Shown piece after piece: positions 38,239-47,347 of a stretch of 64,000 nt of DNA (the first letter of the stretch is position 1; each line of letters begins with the position of its first letter). The notes beneath the pieces are model-generated. The model did no database searches and had not been told where the DNA came from. It saw only the letters and a list, made by a program, of their open reading frames with translations. The stretch covers positions 1 through 64,000 of the forward strand of contig NZ_PZKC01000003.1 in NCBI RefSeq assembly GCF_003034845.1, written 5' to 3'. Made by a program: the position numbers and the translations under genes. Source of the stretch: Pseudothauera lacus (GTDB taxonomy: Bacteria; Pseudomonadota; Gammaproteobacteria; Burkholderiales; Rhodocyclaceae).

Positions 38239-39243
38239 TCAGAAGGTGTAGCCGAACTCGACCGGCTCGGGGTCTAGTTGGTCGAGCAGCCGCAGCAGCG
38301 GGGCGAGCTCGCCATAGCGGCGGCAGGCGCGGCGCAGGTAGTCCATCACCAGCGGCATGTCCTTCAGGTAGCCGTCCTTGCCGTCGCGGTGGTAGAGGCG
38401 GGCGAAGATGCCCAGCACCTTGAGGTGGCGCTGCACGCCCATCCACTCGAAGTCGCGGTGGAAGTCGGCGAAGTGCTCGCGCACCGGCAGGCCGAGCTTG
38501 CGCGCGGCGTCCCAGTAGCGCGCCAGCAGGTCGAGGACGAAATCCTCTTCCCAGCGGATGTAGGCGTCCTTGAACAGCGAGGCGAGGTCGTAGCTGAGCG
38601 GGCCGTACACCGCGTCCTGGAAGTCGATGATGCCGGGGTTGCGGCCGTCCTCCAGATACATCAGGTTGCGCGAGTGGTAGTCGCGGTGCACGAAGACCTT
38701 GGGCTCGTCGAGGTTCACCGCGAGGATGCGCGCGAATACCTTGTCGAGCATGGCGCGCTGGGCGTCGTCCAGGGTGTGGCCCTTGTGGCGCGCCACATAC
38801 CACTCCGGGAAGAGTTGCAGCTCGCGCATCAGCAGCTCGCGCGAGTACTCGGGCAACACCCCGGGGCGGCTGGCGGCCTGGATGGCGACCAGGCTGCCCA
38901 GCGCGTCCGCGTACAGGGCGTGGGCGTTGTCCGCGGTGAGCACGTCGAGATAGGTGCGGCTGCCAAGGTCGGAAAGCAGCAGGAAACCCTGCTCGGCGTC
39001 GCGCGCCAGCACCTCCGGGACATGGGCGCCACTGGCACCGAACAGTTCGGCGACCTGCAGCCAGGGGCGGCAGTCCTCGTGTTCGGGCGGTGCGTCCATG
39101 ACGATGCGCGAGGGGCTGCCGTCGGTGAAGCTGACGCGGAAGTAGCGGCGGAAGCTGGCGTCCGCCGAAGCGGGGGCGAGTTCGAAATCCTGGCCGGGCA
39201 ACTGCGCGGCCAGCCAGTGCTGCATTTGGGCAAATCGATGCAA
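38239..39243 (-). CDS. amgK: N-acetylmuramate/N-acetylglucosamine kinase AmgK
   Basis: A 334-residue aminoglycoside-phosphotransferase-fold kinase that makes MurNAc-1-phosphate. Visible motifs are [13 protein letters not shown] near the N-terminus, the catalytic loop [14 protein letters not shown], and the metal-binding [20 protein letters not shown]. The start is ambiguous: TTG at 39243 has a GGAG ribosome site eight bases upstream, whereas ATG at 39225 has none. It is divergent from lptD, the same arrangement as in Pseudomonas, where the kinase and lptD flank a shared promoter region. Confidence 0.9.
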   Translation of the reverse strand: MHRFAQMQHWLAAQLPGQDFELAPASADASFRRYFRVSFTDGSPSRIVMDAPPEHEDCRPWLQVAELFGASGAHVPEVLARDAEQGFLLLSDLGSRTYLDVLTADNAHALYADALGSLVAIQAASRPGVLPEYSRELLMRELQLFPEWYVARHKGHTLDDAQRAMLDKVFARILAVNLDEPKVFVHRDYHSRNLMYLEDGRNPGIIDFQDAVYGPLSYDLASLFKDAYIRWEEDFVLDLLARYWDAARKLGLPVREHFADFHRDFEWMGVQRHLKVLGIFARLYHRDGKDGYLKDMPLVMDYLRRACRRYGELAPLLRLLDQLDPEPVEFGYTF

Positions 39244-39366
39244 GACAATGCTCCGCTGGGGCTTCGTGTAGAATCCGCAAGTTTATCAAAGACCAACACG
39301 TGCGCCCTTGCCGGCGCCGACTTTTGGACGGGGTGCGTTTTGCCGGACTTGTGCTTGAAGACGCGG

Positions 39367-41886
39367 ATGAAGCTGCTTCCGCTGTTGCTGTGCTGCATGT
39401 CGGGCAGCGCCCTGGCTGGCGGCATGCCCGCGCTGGTCGTCTCTCCAGATCTGGTGCGTGCGCGGACGCCCGCGCCTGCCGTGACCCCCCAGCCGGCCCC
39501 GGCGCGTGCGCCCGTCGCCTCCCCGTCACGACAAGCTGCCGCCGCCGCGCCCACTCCCGCGCCGAGCGCGCCTCAGGCCACCCCTGTCCCCACGCAACCG
39601 GCACTGGCACCCGCGCCGGCCTCGGCGGCCGCAGTGGTGAGCCCGGTACGCCCACTGGACGACAGTGTGTCGGCGGCACCTGCCGCGCAGGAGCAGGACG
39701 CGTCGCCGCTGCCCGCGCCAGGCACGCAAACTGCCGCAGCCGCGCCGGCTGCAGGCGAACGTGAGGCGACCCAGGTTTCGGCGCTGCGCATCCGCGGCAC
39801 GCGTGCGGTGGAACTGGTCGCCGATGGCGAGGCCGAGCTGCAGCGGGGCGACATCACGCTGACCGCCGACCGGTTGCTCTACCGGGAGGTGAGCGACGAG
39901 GCCATTGCCGAGGGCAACGTCCGTCTCGCCCAGGGTACCGACGAGATCACCGGGCCGGCGGCGCGTATCGTCGTCGGTGCACGCACGGGTGAGTTCGAGT
40001 CCCCCCGCTATGCCATCACCCGACGCTCCGATCCGCGTGCCGGCGAGGCCCCGCGCGAGGTCACCGGCAGCGGCGAGGCCGAAGGGCTGTATTTCGAGGG
40101 CGAGAACCAGTACCGCCTGCGCAATGCAACCTGGACCAGCTGCCGTCCCGAGGACCCGGACTGGTACGTCAAGGCGCGCGACCTGCACCTCGACTACGAC
40201 AGCGAAGTGGGTACCATGCGCCACGGCACCGTGGTGTTCAAGGACGTACCCATGCTTTGGGTGCCGTGGGCGGAGTTTCCTCTCGTCGGCCGCCGCCAGT
40301 CCGGCTTGCTGGCGCCGACCGTGGGGACCTCCAACAAGACCGGCCTCGACATCACCCAGCCCTACTACTGGAACATTGCGCCCAACTACGATGCCACCCT
40401 GTCACCGCGCTTCATGAGCCGCCGCGGTCTGCAGCTGGGCGGCGAGTTCCGCTACCTCGGCGAGGACCACGCCGGTGAGCTGCGCACGGAGTGGCTGGCC
40501 AATGACCGTGTTTCCGGCGAATCGCGCAGTCTCGGGGCCTGGCAGCACCAGCACCGCATTACCTCCCGTCTGTACGCCTCGCTCGATGTCAACGCGGTGT
40601 CGGACGACGAATATTTCGAGGATCTCAGTTCGCGCGTGTCGGTGGCTTCCAAGGTCAACCTGCTGCGCCAGGGCCGGCTCGACTACTACGGCGCCGACTG
40701 GTGGTCGGCTTCGGCGCTGGTGCAGCGCTACCAGACCTTGTCCGGCGACGAACCCTATCGCAAGCTGCCGGAACTGCGCCTCAGTGCCAACCGCGCCGGG
40801 ATGGCGGGCGGCACCACCTGGGCGCTGGAAAGCCATTACACCGACTTCGAACACCCCGAGAAGACCCGCTACGTCAATGGCAGCCGGCTGGTGCTCTATC
40901 CGCAGGTCTCGCTGCCTGTCGAGCGATCGGGCTACTTCATCATTCCCAAGCTCGGCCTGCATTACACCAAGTACCGCCTCGACGATCCCTACATCGCTGG
41001 CGGACGGACCTCGATCACCCGCTCGGTGCCGATCTTCTCCATCGACAGTGGCCTGATCTTCGAGCGTGAGGCGAGCTATTTTGGCAATGCCTACCAGCAG
41101 ACCCTCGAGCCGCGGGTGTTCTACGTCAAGGCGCCGGATCGCAAGCAGGATGACATTCCGGTGTTCGACACCGCGCGCTACGACTTCAGCTTTGCGCAGA
41201 TGTTCTCCGAGAGCGCCTACAGCGGCAGCGACCGTGTCGCCGATGCCGACCAGATCACCGTGGCGCTGAGTTCGCGGCTGATCGATCCGCGCAACGGTGC
41301 CGAGCGCCTGCGCGTGGCGGTGGGTCAGCGCCATTATTTCTCCGATCAGCGCGTCGCCCTGCCCGGCGAGCCCTTGCGCATCGACCGCCGTACCGACTTT
41401 CTTGCCGCCCTCAGCGGTCGCGTTACCGCGACCACGACGCTTAACAGCGCCTGGCAGTACAACCCGCGCGACAGTCAGACCGAGCGCTTCAATTTCGGCG
41501 TTGGCTGGCAGCCCGAGTACGCCAAGGCGATCAACCTGAACTACCGCTGGACCCGCGGAGTGCTGCGCGACATCGACGTTTCGGCGCAGTGGCCGCTGGG
41601 CGGGCGCTGGTACGGGGTCGGCCGCGTCACCCGCTCGATCCGTGAGAACCGCGTCACCGAAGCCATCGCCGGTATCGAGTACGATGGCGGCTGCTGGGTG
41701 TTCCGCGCCGTCGCCCACCGTTTCGCTACCACCACCGACCGCGTTACCCAGTCGCTCTTCCTGCAGCTTGAACTCAATGGTCTGGCCAGCATCGGCTCCA
41801 ACCCGGTGGGGCTGCTCAAGCGCAGCGTGTCGGGCTATGGCAAGATCAACGAGCCCGGCTCCGGGCGTATCTTCGGCACCGATTGA
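39367..41886 (+). CDS. lptD: LPS-assembly outer membrane protein LptD
   Basis: An 839-residue outer membrane barrel that inserts lipopolysaccharide with LptE. A signal peptide (cleavage near ALA/GG, residue 17) precedes an unusual Pro/Ala-rich segment (about 35-135), then the OstA/LptA-like jellyroll with [19 protein letters not shown] and the C-terminal barrel. Cysteines C259 (TSCRPEDPD) and C776 (DGGCWVF) could form the interdomain disulfide. The pair of vicinal cysteines known in E. coli is not seen in the mature protein. ATG 39367 starts the signal peptide. It heads lptD-surA-pdxA-rsmA. Confidence 0.94.
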   Translation: MKLLPLLLCCMSGSALAGGMPALVVSPDLVRARTPAPAVTPQPAPARAPVASPSRQAAAAAPTPAPSAPQATPVPTQPALAPAPASAAAVVSPVRPLDDSVSAAPAAQEQDASPLPAPGTQTAAAAPAAGEREATQVSALRIRGTRAVELVADGEAELQRGDITLTADRLLYREVSDEAIAEGNVRLAQGTDEITGPAARIVVGARTGEFESPRYAITRRSDPRAGEAPREVTGSGEAEGLYFEGENQYRLRNATWTSCRPEDPDWYVKARDLHLDYDSEVGTMRHGTVVFKDVPMLWVPWAEFPLVGRRQSGLLAPTVGTSNKTGLDITQPYYWNIAPNYDATLSPRFMSRRGLQLGGEFRYLGEDHAGELRTEWLANDRVSGESRSLGAWQHQHRITSRLYASLDVNAVSDDEYFEDLSSRVSVASKVNLLRQGRLDYYGADWWSASALVQRYQTLSGDEPYRKLPELRLSANRAGMAGGTTWALESHYTDFEHPEKTRYVNGSRLVLYPQVSLPVERSGYFIIPKLGLHYTKYRLDDPYIAGGRTSITRSVPIFSIDSGLIFEREASYFGNAYQQTLEPRVFYVKAPDRKQDDIPVFDTARYDFSFAQMFSESAYSGSDRVADADQITVALSSRLIDPRNGAERLRVAVGQRHYFSDQRVALPGEPLRIDRRTDFLAALSGRVTATTTLNSAWQYNPRDSQTERFNFGVGWQPEYAKAINLNYRWTRGVLRDIDVSAQWPLGGRWYGVGRVTRSIRENRVTEAIAGIEYDGGCWVFRAVAHRFATTTDRVTQSLFLQLELNGLASIGSNPVGLLKRSVSGYGKINEPGSGRIFGTD

Positions 41887-41905
41887 CCCACACCTCCGAG
41901 AGTCC

Positions 41906-43222
41906 ATGAAAAAACTGCTTTCCCGCCTGAGTCTTGCGCTGCTCGCCGGCGTGTCCAGTGTCGCCGTCTCGCCCGCTGTCGCGCAGGCGCGCGCAGTCGA
42001 GGTCGATCGCATCGTCGCGGTGGTCAACCACGAGGTCATCACCGCGCTGCAGCTGCGCAGCCGCCTCGATCAGGCCGTCCGTCAGCTCAGCCGCCAGGGG
42101 GTGGAGCTGCCGCCGCGCGAAGTGCTCGAGCGGCAGATGCTCGAACGCCTGATCATCGAACGTGCCCAGCTCCAGCTCGCTGCCGACAGCGCCATCCGTG
42201 TCGATGAAGCCACCCTCGAGCGCGCCATCGCACGCATTGCGGAGAACAACGGCCTCACCCTGGGGCAGCTGCGCGAGGCCCTCGACCGCGACGGCATCCC
42301 CTGGGAGCGTTTCCGCGACGAGATCCGTACCGAACTGCTGATCACCCGCCTGCGCGAGCGCGAAGTCGACAGCCGCATCGTGGTCACTGACGCCGAGGTG
42401 GACAACTTCATCGTCAACAACCCCGACGCCTTCGCCGGTGGCGAGTATCTGCTCGCCCACATCCTCCTGCGTGCGCCGGAGGGCGCGACGCCGACGCAAC
42501 TCGATGCGCTCGCCCGCCGCGCCGATGAGGTGGTGCGCCGCCTCGAAGGCGGGGAGGACTTCGCCCGCGTCGCTGCCAGCGTTTCCGACGCCCCCGATGC
42601 GATGAACGGTGGCGAGCTCGGCTGGCGCAGCCGCGACCGCCTGCCGGCGCTGTTCGCCGAGATCGTCGACCGTCTCCAGCCCGGCCAGATGTCGCCGGTG
42701 CTGCGCAGTGCCGCCGGGCTGCACATCGTCAGGCTCATCGATCGCCGCGGCGGCACGCTGGCCGGCCCCGACACGGTCGAGCAGACCCGCGCCAGCCACA
42801 TCCTCATCCGCACTTCGGAGATCGTCTCCGACGCCGAAGCGGAAAGCCGTATCCGTGGCCTGTACGAGCGCGTGATCCTTGGTGGTGCCGATTTTGCCGA
42901 GCTGGCGCGCAATCACTCCGCCGACCTCTCCGCGGCCAACGGTGGCGAGCTGGGCTGGATCTACCCCGGCGACACCGTGCCCGATTTCGAGCGCGCAATG
43001 GACGCCCTGGCGCCCGGGCAGGTCAGCGAGCCGGTGCGCTCGCCCTTCGGCTGGCACCTCATCAAGGTGCACGAGCGCCGCGTGCAGGACGTCTCCGAGG
43101 AGCGCAAGCGGGCGATGGCGCGCGCCGCGCTGCGCGAGCGCAAGTCCGAGGACGCTTTCGAGGACTGGGTTCGTCAGTTGCGCGACAGCACCTATGTCGA
43201 ATACCGCCTCGAACAGGACTGA
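41906..43222 (+). CDS. surA: Periplasmic chaperone and peptidyl-prolyl isomerase SurA
   Basis: A 438-residue chaperone for outer membrane proteins such as LptD, encoded upstream. The signal peptide ends near AVAQA (28). The N-terminal SurA domain begins VDRIVAVVNHEVIT; two parvulin domains follow, with GGEYLLAHILLRAP and QTRASHILIRTSE starts and the GGELGW motif in each. The start has ribosome site CCGAGAG. It overlaps pdxA by 29 bases. Confidence 0.95.
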   Translation: MKKLLSRLSLALLAGVSSVAVSPAVAQARAVEVDRIVAVVNHEVITALQLRSRLDQAVRQLSRQGVELPPREVLERQMLERLIIERAQLQLAADSAIRVDEATLERAIARIAENNGLTLGQLREALDRDGIPWERFRDEIRTELLITRLREREVDSRIVVTDAEVDNFIVNNPDAFAGGEYLLAHILLRAPEGATPTQLDALARRADEVVRRLEGGEDFARVAASVSDAPDAMNGGELGWRSRDRLPALFAEIVDRLQPGQMSPVLRSAAGLHIVRLIDRRGGTLAGPDTVEQTRASHILIRTSEIVSDAEAESRIRGLYERVILGGADFAELARNHSADLSAANGGELGWIYPGDTVPDFERAMDALAPGQVSEPVRSPFGWHLIKVHERRVQDVSEERKRAMARAALRERKSEDAFEDWVRQLRDSTYVEYRLEQD

Positions 43223-44204
43223 AGCCCCGGTGCTCGCCGTCACCAGCGGCGAGCCTGCCGGTGTCGGCCCCGAGCTGTGTGCCTGGCTCGCCAGCCGTGA
43301 ATGGCCGGCGCGGCTGGTAGTGATCGGTGATGCCGGGCTCATCGCCTCGCGCCTGGCGTGCACCGGAGTGGCAGCCAGCGTGCAGCCCTATCACCCGGCG
43401 GCCCGTCCGCAGTCCGGCATACTCGAAGTCCTTCACCGCCCGCTGGCCGTGCCGGCGCAGGCCGGACGGCTGGATGTCGCCAATGCGCCGTATGTCCTCG
43501 ATGTGCTCGACTGTGCCATCGATGGCTGTGTCAGCGGACATTTCTCCGGCATGGTCACCGCACCGGTGCATAAGGGCGTGATCTGCGAGGCCGGCGTGCC
43601 CTTCAGCGGCCATACCGAGTACCTAGCAGAGCGTACCGGCAGCGCACGGGTGGTGATGATGCTGGTCGGCGGCGGCCTGCGCGTGGCGCTGGCCACCACC
43701 CACCTGCCGCTTGCCGCGGTGCCGGCCGCGCTCACTGCGACGGTGCTCGAAGAGACCCTGCGCATCGTCCACCACGATCTGCAGCGCCGCTTTGGTCTTG
43801 CGCTGCCGCGTATCCTGGTGGCCGGACTCAATCCCCATGCCGGCGAAGGCGGGCATATGGGGCGCGAGGAAATCGAGGTCATCGAGCCGGTGCTCGAACG
43901 CCTGCGCGGCGAAGGCATGCAGCTGATCGGCCCGCTGCCCGCCGATACCTTGTTCGTCCCTCACACGCTGGCGCGCGGCGACGCGGTGCTGGCGATGTAC
44001 CACGACCAGGGCCTGCCGGTGCTCAAGCATGCCAGTTTCGGCGGCGGGGTGAACGTCACCCTCGGTCTGCCCATCGTCCGCACTTCGGTCGATCACGGTA
44101 CCGCGCTCGACCTTGCCGGCAGCGGCCGCGCGGACCCCGGCAGCCTGCATGCCGCGGTCGAACTGGCCGCGCAGATGGTTGCGCAGCGCGGCGCGCCGGC
44201 CTGA
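43194..44204 (+). CDS. pdxA: 4-hydroxythreonine-4-phosphate dehydrogenase
   Basis: NAD-dependent step of pyridoxal phosphate synthesis by the DXP pathway. It has 336 residues. Seen are VTSGEPAGVGPELC, the metal-site VTAPVHKGVICEAG, GHTEYLAE, LNPHAGEGGHMGREE and YHDQGLPVLKHASFG. ATG 43194 lies inside surA; GTG 43230, just before LAVTSGEP, is a shorter alternative. The surA-pdxA-rsmA order is as in E. coli. Confidence 0.95.
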   Translation: MSNTASNRTEAPVLAVTSGEPAGVGPELCAWLASREWPARLVVIGDAGLIASRLACTGVAASVQPYHPAARPQSGILEVLHRPLAVPAQAGRLDVANAPYVLDVLDCAIDGCVSGHFSGMVTAPVHKGVICEAGVPFSGHTEYLAERTGSARVVMMLVGGGLRVALATTHLPLAAVPAALTATVLEETLRIVHHDLQRRFGLALPRILVAGLNPHAGEGGHMGREEIEVIEPVLERLRGEGMQLIGPLPADTLFVPHTLARGDAVLAMYHDQGLPVLKHASFGGGVNVTLGLPIVRTSVDHGTALDLAGSGRADPGSLHAAVELAAQMVAQRGAPA

Positions 44205-44233
44205 AACCCCACTCCCCATACCGCAGGCCGTAA

Positions 44234-45019
44234 ATGGAACATCGCGCACGCAAGCGCTTCGGGCAGAACTTCCTCTCCGACCCCAACATCATCCGCAAGA
44301 TCATCGATGCCATCCGTCCGCTGCGTGATGATGTGATGGTCGAGATCGGTCCCGGCCTGGGGGCGATGACCGAACCCTTGCTCGAACGCCTCGCCCATCT
44401 GCACGTCGTCGAGATCGATCGCGACCTCATCGCCCGCCTGCATCAGCGCTGGCCGGCCGAGCGCCTGACGGTGCACGAAGGAGATGCGCTGAAATTTGAT
44501 TTTGCCACCCTCGGTGCGCCGCTGCGGGTAGTCGGCAACCTGCCCTACAACATCTCCACGCCCCTGCTCTTCCACCTCGCCGGCTTTGCCGCCCAGGTGC
44601 GCGACATGACCTTCATGCTGCAGAAGGAGGTGGTGATGCGCATGGTCGCCGAGGCCGGCAGCGACGACTACGGCCGTCTCTCGGTAATGCTGCAGTACCG
44701 CTTCCGCATGGGGCGGTTGTTCGACGTGCCGCCGGGCGCCTTCCGCCCGGCACCGAAGGTGATGTCGAGCATCGTGAGGCTGATCCCGCTGCCCGCCGAA
44801 CAACTGCATGCGGACGACGAGGAGGTGCTCGCCGAAGTGGTGGCGGCGGCTTTCGGGCAACGCCGCAAGACCCTGCGCAACACCCTCAACGGCCTGCTCG
44901 ATGCTGCCGGCTTCGACGCCCTCGGCATCGACAGCGGCCTGCGTGCCGAGCGCCTGACGGTGGATGATTACGTTGCCATAGCCAATCACGTCGCCGCACA
45001 AAGAAAAAGGGCCGGGTAA
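44234..45019 (+). CDS. rsmA: 16S rRNA dimethyladenosine transferase
   Basis: Dimethylates A1518 and A1519 of 16S rRNA, a late step in small-subunit assembly. It has 261 residues: [15 protein letters not shown] at the N-terminus, SAM-binding [16 protein letters not shown], the catalytic [11 protein letters not shown], and [14 protein letters not shown]. The start at 44234 gives a normal N-terminus. The stop codon lies inside a GC-rich hairpin. Confidence 0.96.
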   Translation: MEHRARKRFGQNFLSDPNIIRKIIDAIRPLRDDVMVEIGPGLGAMTEPLLERLAHLHVVEIDRDLIARLHQRWPAERLTVHEGDALKFDFATLGAPLRVVGNLPYNISTPLLFHLAGFAAQVRDMTFMLQKEVVMRMVAEAGSDDYGRLSVMLQYRFRMGRLFDVPPGAFRPAPKVMSSIVRLIPLPAEQLHADDEEVLAEVVAAAFGQRRKTLRNTLNGLLDAAGFDALGIDSGLRAERLTVDDYVAIANHVAAQRKRAG

Positions 45020-45030
45020 GGCCCCGGCCC
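45009..45030. terminator. Hairpin at the end of rsmA
   Basis: GGGCCGGG (45009-45016) pairs with CCCGGCCC (45023-45030) around a six-base loop that includes the stop codon. The A-run on its left (45001-45008) becomes a U-run on the minus strand, so it is a good intrinsic terminator for the minus-strand DUF2892 gene and weaker for rsmA. Confidence 0.6.
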
Positions 45031-45053
45031 TGCTGTGCGTACGTGGCGGACGC

Positions 45054-45248
45054 TCAGTTCTTCTTCATGGGGCAGGTATTGATGCCCAGCAGCGGATACA
45101 GCGGGCACCAGCCCATCAGGCCGGTGGCCAGGGGGACGACGCCGATCCAGGTCCACGGGGCGCCGATGCCCATGATGGCCAGCACGATCAGCACCAGCCC
45201 GGCAACGATGCGCAGGATCTTGTCGATACCGCCGACGTTTGCTTTCAT
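45054..45248 (-). CDS. DUF2892 small inner-membrane protein
   Basis: A 64-residue protein of the DUF2892/YgaP-like family: MKANVGGIDKILRIVAGLVL, then two membrane helices (about 10-28 and 30-48) and the ending GWCPLYPLLGINTCPMKK with two conserved cysteines. Function is unknown; relatives are often fused to or beside rhodanese domains. The ribosome site GGAG is 8 bases before ATG. A CRP/FNR-type dyad (45305-45320) lies upstream, at the end of the regulator gene. Confidence 0.85.
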   Translation of the reverse strand: MKANVGGIDKILRIVAGLVLIVLAIMGIGAPWTWIGVVPLATGLMGWCPLYPLLGINTCPMKKN

Positions 45249-45304
45249 GGTGTTCTCCAGTGGGTTGTGAAGACGCCATTTGACCACCGCCGCGGCGCGC
45301 GGTC

Positions 45305-45320
45305 TGTAACCGTGGTCACA
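45305..45320 (-). promoter_or_regulatory. CRP/FNR-type dyad upstream of the DUF2892 gene
   Basis: TGTAACCGTGGTCACA is a near-perfect palindrome (TGTRAC-N4-GTYACA) like a CRP-type site. It overlaps the stop codon of the Crp/Fnr-family gene and is 57-72 bases upstream of the DUF2892 start, a reasonable activator position. No strong -10 was found behind it. Confidence 0.5.
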
Positions 45321-45972
45321 TAGCTCCGGCGGCGAGCCTGCGCAGGCCGGCAGGGTCGAGGATCTCGATCTGCTCGCGCCCCAGGCGCACCAGCCCTGCC
45401 GCGGCAAAGCCCTTCAGCAGCCGGCTGACGATTTCGCGCACGCTGCCCAGTTCGTCGGCCAGCTGCTGGTGGGTGACGTGGAGCACTCGCCCCTTGCCGA
45501 GCAGCAGGGTGGCCAGACGCTGGTCGAGGCGGTGAAAGGCGACCTCTTCGATCAACTGCATCAGCCCGGCGATGCGCTCGGCGAAGAGATGGAAGACAAA
45601 GCTGCGGAACGCCGCCTCGCCGAGCAGGGTGTCGAAGACCTGCCGCGGCAGCAGCATCAGCACGGTATCGGTTTCGGCCACTCCGCGGGCGTTGTAGTCG
45701 GTGCCGCCGAGCAGGCAGGACGAAGAGATGACGCAGGTCTCGCCTGCGGCGACGCGGTACAGCGGCAGCTCGCGACCACTGGGGGCGCATTTCACCACCC
45801 GGATCGAACCCTCGACGACGAAGGGGAAGCCCTCGCAGGGCTGATGGTCGTCGAACACCACCTGGCCCGCGGCCACCTTCATCCACTGCGCGGCAGCCTG
45901 CAGCGTCGCCCGTGCAGGCGCGGGCAGGGCGTCGAGAACGGGATAGCTGGCGGTGGGCAGGGCGTGTTGCAT
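45316..45972 (-). CDS. Crp/Fnr family transcriptional regulator
   Basis: A 218-residue regulator. A cyclic-nucleotide-binding-like beta-roll (about 20-130) is followed by a long dimer helix and a winged helix-turn-helix with HQQLADELGSVREIVSRLL. The recognition helix has R-E-x-x-S-R, keeping the arginine used by CRP for TGTGA half-sites. The four FNR-type iron-sulfur cysteines are absent, so it is not the oxygen sensor that would read the FNR boxes near ccoN. The signal is unknown. It lies 6 bases behind the exonuclease gene. Confidence 0.85.
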   Translation of the reverse strand: MQHALPTASYPVLDALPAPARATLQAAAQWMKVAAGQVVFDDHQPCEGFPFVVEGSIRVVKCAPSGRELPLYRVAAGETCVISSSCLLGGTDYNARGVAETDTVLMLLPRQVFDTLLGEAAFRSFVFHLFAERIAGLMQLIEEVAFHRLDQRLATLLLGKGRVLHVTHQQLADELGSVREIVSRLLKGFAAAGLVRLGREQIEILDPAGLRRLAAGAM

Positions 45973-45978
45973 CGGGGG

Positions 45979-46740
45979 TCAGCGTTCCAGGGTGAGTACC
46001 ACGGGAGCGTGGTCAGAGGGACGCTCGAGTCTGCGCGGGGCCTTGTCCACCGAGCACGCACGGCAGGCCGCACGCAGCGCCGGAGAGACCAGGATGTGGT
46101 CGATGCGCAGGCCGAAATTGCGCCGGAAGGCCATCATGCGATAGTCCCACCATGAGAAGGCGCGCTCGGGTTGCTCGAAGAGGCGGAAGGCGTCGACCAG
46201 GCCCAGCGCGGTGAGGGCCTCGAAGGCTGCGCGTTCGGGTGCGGAAACGTGGATCTCGTCCTTCCAGTCGGGGTGGGCATCGCGGGCCTCGGGGGCGATG
46301 TTGAAGTCGCCGGTGAGCACCAGTTGCGGGTGGCGTGCCATTTCCGCGCCGACCCACTCGGTGAGCGCGGCGAGCCAGCGCATCTTGTAGTCGAACTTGT
46401 CGGAGCCGACGGCCTGGCCGTTGGGGAAATAGCCGCAGATCACCCGCACGCCGTCCACGGTGGCGGCAATGATGCGCTTCTGCTCGTCGGCGAAGCCGGG
46501 GATGTCGCGGACGACGTCCGTCGCCGCAGCGGGGGTGAGGATGGCGACGCCGTTGTAGGTCTTCTGGCCGTTGACCACGGCGTGGTAGCCGGCGGCCTCC
46601 AGCTCGGCAAACGGAAAGGCTTTCTCTTCCTGCTTCAGCTCCTGCAGGCAGAGCGCGTCGGGGCGGTGTTCGGCCAGCCAGTCGAGGACATGGGGAAGGC
46701 GGATCTTCAGCGAGTTGACGTTCCAGGTGGCGATCTTCAC
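45979..46740 (-). CDS. xth: Exodeoxyribonuclease III family (AP endonuclease)
   Basis: A 253-residue exonuclease III-type enzyme for base excision repair. Seen are the N-terminal IATWNVNSLKIRL, metal ligand in LCLQELKQEE, TGDFNIAPEARDAHP, and the terminal RIDHILVS and SDHAPVVLTLE. GTG 46740 is the probable start because the conserved KIATWNVNS follows at once. A 127-base gap to the upstream DUF4124 gene shows nothing recognisable. Confidence 0.92.
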   Translation of the reverse strand: MKIATWNVNSLKIRLPHVLDWLAEHRPDALCLQELKQEEKAFPFAELEAAGYHAVVNGQKTYNGVAILTPAAATDVVRDIPGFADEQKRIIAATVDGVRVICGYFPNGQAVGSDKFDYKMRWLAALTEWVGAEMARHPQLVLTGDFNIAPEARDAHPDWKDEIHVSAPERAAFEALTALGLVDAFRLFEQPERAFSWWDYRMMAFRRNFGLRIDHILVSPALRAACRACSVDKAPRRLERPSDHAPVVLTLER

Positions 46741-46867
46741 TTTCTTGCGTGTGCCTGTCGGTGGGGCTGGGGTTGGTTCAGGAGCGGCGCGCGCGGCGTG
46801 GCGGCCCCGGGTTGCGGCGCCATCAGCGCCACCCCGGGGCATATGGGGCATCGGTTCGAGGCGGCGC

Positions 46868-47347
46868 TCAGCGCATCGGCGGCGCGCTGCGCGGGTAGCC
46901 GGCGTCGTCCAGCAGGCGGGCCCACGACGACTCGAGGAAACCCTTGAACGGCAAGTGACCGACGGTGATGGCGGGGATCTCTTCCGGTTCGCCGAGCGCG
47001 GCGCGGTAGGCCGCGACGTCTTCCTCGTTGCGCAGCACGCGCTCCGTGTAGGGTACGCCACGGCCGTCGAGATAGGCCTTGGCGCGCTGGCAGGGGTCGC
47101 CACAGGTTTCCGAGACGTACAGCGTCACCGGGTAGGTGTCGGCCGCCACGCTGACCGTGTAGGCCGGCACCTGATCGGCGCTGCGCGGCACGAAGCGGCG
47201 CTCCTCGACCTGGCGGACCTGCTGGGGCGGGGGTTGGTCGGAGTAATGCACCCGTCCCTGTTCGTCCACCCAGCGGTAGGTGGTGCCCTGGGCAAGGAGG
47301 GCGGGGGTGGCGGTCAGCAGGGCGGTCAGCAGCAACAGGCGTTTCAT
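46868..47347 (-). CDS. Secreted DUF4124 protein with glutaredoxin-like C-terminus
   Basis: A 159-residue exported protein. A signal peptide (1-19, ending LLAQ) precedes a DUF4124 segment TYRWVDEQGRVHYSDQPP (23-40). The C-terminal part resembles glutaredoxin: VTLYVSETCGDPCQRAKAYL, with C82 and C86 separated by three residues instead of the usual two, and a cis-Pro in EIPAITVG. The spacing leaves its redox activity in doubt. It overlaps prlC by 4 bases. Confidence 0.82.
   Translation of the reverse strand: MKRLLLLTALLTATPALLAQGTTYRWVDEQGRVHYSDQPPPQQVRQVEERRFVPRSADQVPAYTVSVAADTYPVTLYVSETCGDPCQRAKAYLDGRGVPYTERVLRNEEDVAAYRAALGEPEEIPAITVGHLPFKGFLESSWARLLDDAGYPRSAPPMR

Noticed and set aside
40402..43363. 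Two frames over 500 codons opposite lptD and surA
   Set aside because: Antisense shadows of well-conserved genes; low-complexity translation.
45316..45972. Crp/Fnr-family protein as the FNR acting on the ccoN boxes
   Set aside because: The N-terminal cysteine cluster of FNR is absent, so the oxygen-sensing FNR must be encoded elsewhere.
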